From Sarcocystis neurona (taxonomy: Eukaryota; Apicomplexa; Conoidasida; Eucoccidiorida; Sarcocystidae): DNA of 64,000 nucleotides. Shown in pieces: positions 58,949 through 64,000 of this stretch. The stretch lies in the NCBI GenBank assembly GCA_000727475.1, contig KL647332.1, positions 363,522-427,521 of the forward strand. Direction: 5' to 3'. The position numbers and the translations under genes were made by a program. The notes below the pieces were generated by a model. It made no database searches. It was not told the origin of the DNA and saw only the letters and a program-made list of their open reading frames with translations. Numbering within the stretch: position 1 is the stretch's first letter; each line of letters begins with the position of its first letter.

Positions 58949-61900
58949 AAAGGCATAGTATTAAAGTGCTTGTGTAAAGAGAGATGAGAGGACGGGCGAC
59001 TGTCGCTCAGTGACACGTATACAAGCTGAGAGAATTCATTCGCGGAGATAAGTGAAGATTGAGGGGCCACTATCTCTGCTCAGGTGCACAAGCGTATTGA
59101 TTTCTTAGCTCCGCCGACACTCCATGGAATTGGCGTGTTGCGGTAGATTGTCCTGCACACCTGCCTTGGTCGGCTGGCCCCCTACTTGTCTAATCGACGT
59201 TCCTTTACCACATGTGGCAGTCGACAGCAACCACGGGTGTGTCGCGCAGGACTTAAAGCGGAGAGAGGGCTCCACTCCGTCCTCACGCATGGTGTACTTG
59301 TGAATCAACGAGCGTACGAAACAGACGAAAAATTCCCGCCAACCGTCGGCCGCAGCATAAGGTGCAAAACGTAAGTCGTTGTGATGCTTCGCTGGAGGTC
59401 TGGTGATCACCCATGGGCTACTCTTTTCACAAAGCCGTCTCCGACAAGTGATTGCAGAAGTACACGTTGGCTAAGGCGATAGTGACGTGCGTCTAACACC
59501 ACGCCTAGCGGCAGGGCCTGAGATAAGAGCTGCTCTTCGCTCAAAAAGTGACCCTATTTCTTCAGATCCGTCTCAACTGTATCCTCAGGAAGACGCCTGA
59601 CAAAAACAGCACCATCGTGCGAGAACGCGCAGCGCTCCACTCATGTTAACAGACACAACAGCCTCACAATTAAGTCCGTCTTACTCTCCGCCGCATGTTC
59701 GTAAGCGGGAACGGTATGTTTCTCCTCATATTGTATTATATAGTAGTAGCACACATGCAGCAGTGTATTCCGTTGCATTCACTGTATGGGTGCACGTCGC
59801 CATTGGCCCTCATACCTCTTTAACATTGGTCGTTTCCTTCCACCACCGTGAATCCGATGCAGCACCATCGTAGGTGATAAATTCCGCTTGCAAGGCACTA
59901 AGTTCAGAGCTGCAGTTGGTGGCAGAATGCTTCTGCTGTCGTTGTTACAGAGAATCATTTCTTTCTGAGATGTAGCTGTTGCACCCCTTCAAACACACAG
60001 TATCTGAAACAGAGCTTCCTGTTGATATGCTGTATCCAGCAGTTCGCTCCTGGATGACAAGCACCGGCGTGTGTATCGTTTGCAGTCATTGTTCATGTCT
60101 CTCCTGTTGCAGCCGCAACATATGCTACTCGCGCCGTCGCCGCCAGGATGTCCACGTTGGTGCTCTCTGTATTTCTTGAGAAGTACCTTTTACCTTCATG
60201 AGGACGTATTCCTCCCCTGCCCGAGATGAGCCTGGGGGTTGCTCGCGCAAGAACAGCCGAGTCGCCTCGGTCCGCCTGATATCGTGGCCCAAGATTCATC
60301 TGCCCTTGTGTTCTTTTAAAACATGAAAGCACATAGAGGAATTGGGGTAGTAAGCAGGTGTAAATCAAAGACACCTCGCAGCTGACGCAGGTCCCTTGAC
60401 ATCCCTGCAGGGAACTGTGGCCCCGCGGGTTGCTGCGGAGTTCTGGTCGCTCAAGCAGTAATTTTTCACCACCAGGTCGTGGCGATTTATCACGGAAAAC
60501 AGAGACGTCCCTTCTTCCTGCAGCACCAGAACAGAAACGAAGCGATAGCAGTAAGGTAGCCACTCGTCACAGCACCAGTGTTGGCAAGGAAGAAGTAGGA
60601 TGGGGAGCGTGAAAAGTAGCAGGATTAACAACACAAGCGGACAGAGGCCTGTGACAGTAAAACACAGGCTACAGGTTTCTCGGGCAGCTTAACAGGCAGT
60701 AGCAACGGCGGATGAGACATCAGCCAGCTGATGGCTGCGCATCAGCCACAAGGATCAAAGTGCAGAGATGTAGGGGACAGCCAACAAAGTATACATCACC
60801 ACTAAAATTACGGGGTGAATGCGTAGGAGGCATATCAATTGTTTTCGAAGGAACGAACAGTTTAAAGTGGTATGTTAACACGGCGGTCTCTTCAAACTAG
60901 AAAAGCTTCAGGCAGAGCCGCAAGCCACTCCTAAGAGGAGTGGCGCAACCTGTCATGAAATGTTTCGTTAGGACATGCCGTTGGCTGCAGGATAGCAGTG
61001 GTGCAAATCTCAAGGGAGTTGAGCGCTAATCGTGCCGTTGCTGTGCTCTGCAGCTTGAAGCCTAGATAGTAATTTAATATTAATGCCTCGTGGTCCAGAG
61101 TCTTGCAATGATCCGAGTGAAGCCCAGTAGTGCGTAATTCAACATTGCTGCTGCATGTTGTAAGGTAAGCCTTACAGCTGCGTGCTTCCCGCCGATTCTT
61201 TTCCTACCTTTTGCCAATGCAACGACGGCTTCTGTCGAATATATAATCGTGAAGTTCTCTTCAGGCCCCACCGCTCTATACAAGATTAATGCAGGTTCCA
61301 GGCGTAGAACATCAACGGTTTGCCTTCTCTACTTCGTTGATTATCAGCCCGGCGTGGGAGCTTCATTTGAACTAACGGGCGCTTGCGTTGCAGCGAATGC
61401 CTCCTCAAAGAAGACGGGTTTTTTGGGTTTCCTTCGTCTTCGTGGAAGGCCTTGTTCGGTTGCTGTTTGCTTTTAGCGTTTTCCTCGTCGCAGATGGATA
61501 TATGTACATCACTCCCGCGCGCCGTTGTCAGCAGGAATATACATACCCCGTTAAGCGGTCCGTCGAATCAGGGAAGTGCGGTCGGGTCTAATTACAAGAG
61601 GCAGAGGAGGGTATGCAAGCGTTTGATACAAACCAGTCTCAACTGGCTTATACTTGCATGGGCACCACAATGTGTACACTAGCAAAACCAGCAAAGTACA
61701 CGTCAACCTGCAGGTGAGCAACGTAGAGGGGAAAGTGGAAACAGCCACGTGTAGCTGCCGGGCCGCATGCTCTTTTTGCAACTGTAGCCATTATGCGTTT
61801 TTGAAGACGCAAGCGGCAGTCATATCCTGAAGCATGAAGCAGGAGGGGAAGAACCCCCGTAGTTGGACATACTATGTTGTAGTACTAGAACGCAAATAGC

Positions 61901-62360
61901 TATGCATATCAGCAGCTATTTTTCGTTTCGGCTACAAGCTTTGCAGTAGCGGCCTCTTTCTGCCAGGTCACGTTGAAGTAGCAAACTTTTCATTAATGCA
62001 ATTCAATTCCCCCCTTACCGCGGAGGCTTTCTAAGCAGCACAGCTGAGTGCTGGACCTGAAGCTTTCGCGGCTTCCCAGGCTAATGCGAGTAAGAAACAT
62101 CACACAAGCACTTCTCCTGCGGCTGGTGTACAAGGACGAAGGGGCACTAGCTCTGCGGTCTCAATTGCGTCAACCCTCGACTATAATTTACCAACGGACA
62201 CGGACCTGCAGTAGCCGCTGAAGTCCACTTACCTGTTTCGGCTACATTTCCTTGATGTAGCGAAACATAGGTGTTGTCTTGACATACCACCTTCGTAGCC
62301 ACCGCCTAATGAGCAGTGGCATGTTAAGAAACGCTGACGCTAGATGAACCTACTTATTCC
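58949..62360. other. Undecided sequence with exon-like pieces on both strands
   Basis: A + frame at 61,138-61,476 (about 112 codons, ACFPPILFLPFANATTASVE then YIIVKFSS) overlaps a minus piece at about 61,206-61,275 (ENFTIIYSTEAVVALAK) that ends at a GTAGGA donor. Both look protein-like and only one can be real. I see nothing that I can assign with confidence. Confidence 0.3.
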
Positions 62361-63918
62361 TTAGACCCCGACTACGGTATACAGAAAACAGCGAGTCTGA
62401 AGGGTGCCATATAAGCGAGGGTCATCCAGTGTCGCTCTAGCACGGGGATCAGCAGTAGCACTGTCTTTCTGGTGTTTAGTGCCTGCAGGACATAAGAACA
62501 TCCGCGCTGGTAGAAAAATTTTCCACAAAGATCTGCAAGTATCAGAAGACGAGAACACGCAAGACGCAGAAACGGAGACAGCCTGCGATTGACATAATGA
62601 GCAAGTTTACGGCATTTGGAAAGCACTACTGGACAGTCGACATCCTCGTGGATGGTACCCTCATTGCCGCCGTCCTTCTAGGTGGGCTGGAGGCTGCATC
62701 CCAGCTCTCAACGCATTCCTGAAGAATTCGGTAGCCCTACGGTCACACGTCGGTCCATGCGTACGCACGCTCGCAAATAAACTTGGTCTCGGGTATCCAC
62801 CTCGGATATCTGTGTACCGTGGGGGATCAACGTTTTCTGTGGCCGCGTTGCTGCCTGCCTTGGCAGCATGAGATTCCAGCCAACAGGCCTGCCAACGGTA
62901 GCCCCCTTGCATCGAGAACATTACTCGTACCTGCAGAATTTGCAGCTTGAATAGCAAATAATGTAACAGGGGAATAATGTGGATGCAGATAAACAGGATA
63001 CCACTGGAAACCTGGAGCCTCGACCGGTGCCGCTACAGGCTCCAACAAGAAACGTAGCAGCACCGAAACTGAAGCTGCCAAAGGGTCAGCAGCTGCACTT
63101 CCAGCGTCTCCACGAGTACGTCGACCTGCCAATGTTACACCACTTATATTGCTGAGTATAGGGTGGGAGACAAACCAGTGGAGCCCCTTTTATTCATGAA
63201 CTTTTGGATACTGATTGCCGTGGGGATGCACAATTCAACAACGACAGTTGCACTATTACATCTACAGTTAGCGTGTTCGAGGAATGGCTGTCTTTTCAAG
63301 CCGCAAGGAACAGAAGGCAGCAACTCCATGCAGCTCTCAATAAAAATATAAGGCAGGAACACCAACTAGAAGCTGCAAGCAGCGATGTGTGACGTTTCGC
63401 ACTCTCTGAAAAGTGTAGCCGCGTGATATGCTAAGCAACCGCAGCTGCAAGTCCTACAGGAGCGGAGGTACTTAGTTGAGGGTCCAGCAGCCTGCTGTGT
63501 CTGTCGGAGGTACTTGGGAAACGCAGCAATTGTATATCCTTAGGCAGTGAAAATGACAGAAAAGAGTCAAAATAACAAGCGGCACCCGCAGCTGCGGAAA
63601 GCAGCAGCATCCGCACAACTACTGAGGCAGAGGGACGAGGAGTAGCGACGACTACAGCAAAAGAAGCAGTAGCAGTAGTGAGGACACCAGACACCACAGG
63701 TTCATTGCGCGGACAAGTCGACGTGATCCTTTCATCCGTAGAGTCTTGAAGGCTGTCCCTGAAGCTGTTGCACATGATGACAACATTTCAGTGGGAACCA
63801 ATTTTCCCCACTCATGTACTAACGCGCTGCTCGGTTCCCCAGCGCTTGTGTGAGTACATCTACGCACCCAGTGTTGGTGTTGTTGCTGCGGCTTGTTCAG
63901 CTGGTGCTGCGGCTGCTC
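62361..63918 (-). CDS. 3' end of an unrecognised four-exon gene at the right edge
   Basis: Four minus-strand exons fit with three GT-AG introns, all in phase 1: 63,918-63,868 (Ala/Thr-rich, AAAAPAEQAAATTPTL), 63,651-63,472, 63,125-62,931 and 62,482-62,361 with TAA. Splice sites are good: TTTTGCTGTAG, ACATTGGCAG and TCCTGCAG acceptors; GTGCGT, GTACCT and GTACGA donors. The joined part is about 181 residues. It has a weakly hydrophobic stretch (ASVVVRMLLLSAAAGAACYF), a Pro/Tyr/His segment (GFQWYPVYLHPHYSPVTLF) and ends TLDDPRLYGTLQTRCFLYTV plus VGV. The start lies beyond the window. An alternative phase-1 donor 30 to 50 bases upstream in the second exon is possible. No family was recognised. 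Confidence 0.5.
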
Positions 63919-64000
63919 CTGCAAGTGTGCTCTGAATAACGTGGCGGCGCCGTGTGATTCCTGGTAGCAGGTGAGGCAGCAATCATGTGGTGCCAATCGA
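63919..64000. other. Probable intron reaching the window edge
   Basis: Directly upstream of the CTTGCAG acceptor of the right-edge minus-strand gene. Open frames across it are short and it is taken as intron. Confidence 0.35.

Noticed and set aside
63860..63947. + strand Ala/Val-rich ending resembling a GPI-anchor tail (SVGVVAAACSAGAAAAPASV)
   Set aside because: It would need an intron of about 22 bases from the nearest donor, and the minus strand gives a phase-consistent exon over the same bases.

Overview
This is eukaryotic nuclear DNA. It most resembles an apicomplexan coccidian of the Eimeria type, because the recognisable genes are split by GT-AG introns, are loaded with CAG-derived runs of Ala, Gln and Ser, and have introns packed with TATA, TATC and GTGT microsatellites. 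The species cannot be named from sequence alone. Nothing prokaryotic, no CRISPR array, no rRNA or tRNA, and no intact transposon was recognised.

Layout. Positions 1-5,000 hold microsatellites around the first exon of a minus-strand DnaQ/DEDD-like 3'-5' exonuclease (about 2,435-3,964). Positions 5,000-14,100 are mostly unique sequence without a recognised gene; one 185-codon minus ORF (9,377-9,934) is the best unexplained candidate there. Positions 14,100-16,400 are again CAG/CTG-rich with an unresolved candidate gene on the + strand. From 31,058 down to 16,980 on the minus strand lies the one gene I can identify with confidence. It is a CDKAL1-type tRNA methylthiotransferase that I reconstruct as nine exons whose phases agree at all eight introns; a run of Ns (21,900-22,427) falls in intron 4. 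Positions 31,060-32,500 are CTG-rich and probably belong to the 5' end of this gene or to an upstream neighbour.

Near 32.5 kb the composition changes abruptly. The rest of the window has almost no microsatellites or homopolymer codon runs, which fits the alternating repeat-rich and repeat-poor segments described for Eimeria chromosomes. No family was recognised there. Several splice-consistent exon sets stand out: a possible small secreted protein (34,757-35,873, +), a cysteine-containing terminal exon (58,639-58,948, +), overlapping ORFs around 56,745-57,530, and the 3' end of a minus-strand gene at the right edge (62,361-63,918) whose three introns are all phase 1.

The two identified genes act in RNA or nucleic-acid metabolism (tRNA A37 methylthiolation and 3'-5' exonucleolysis), but nothing shows that they are functionally linked. 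The strongest unusual signal is that large Ala/Gln/Ser/Glu tracts are inserted inside the conserved catalytic fold of the methylthiotransferase, and that the strand polarity of the underlying CAG repeat differs between its exons while the protein outcome stays within the same few residues.
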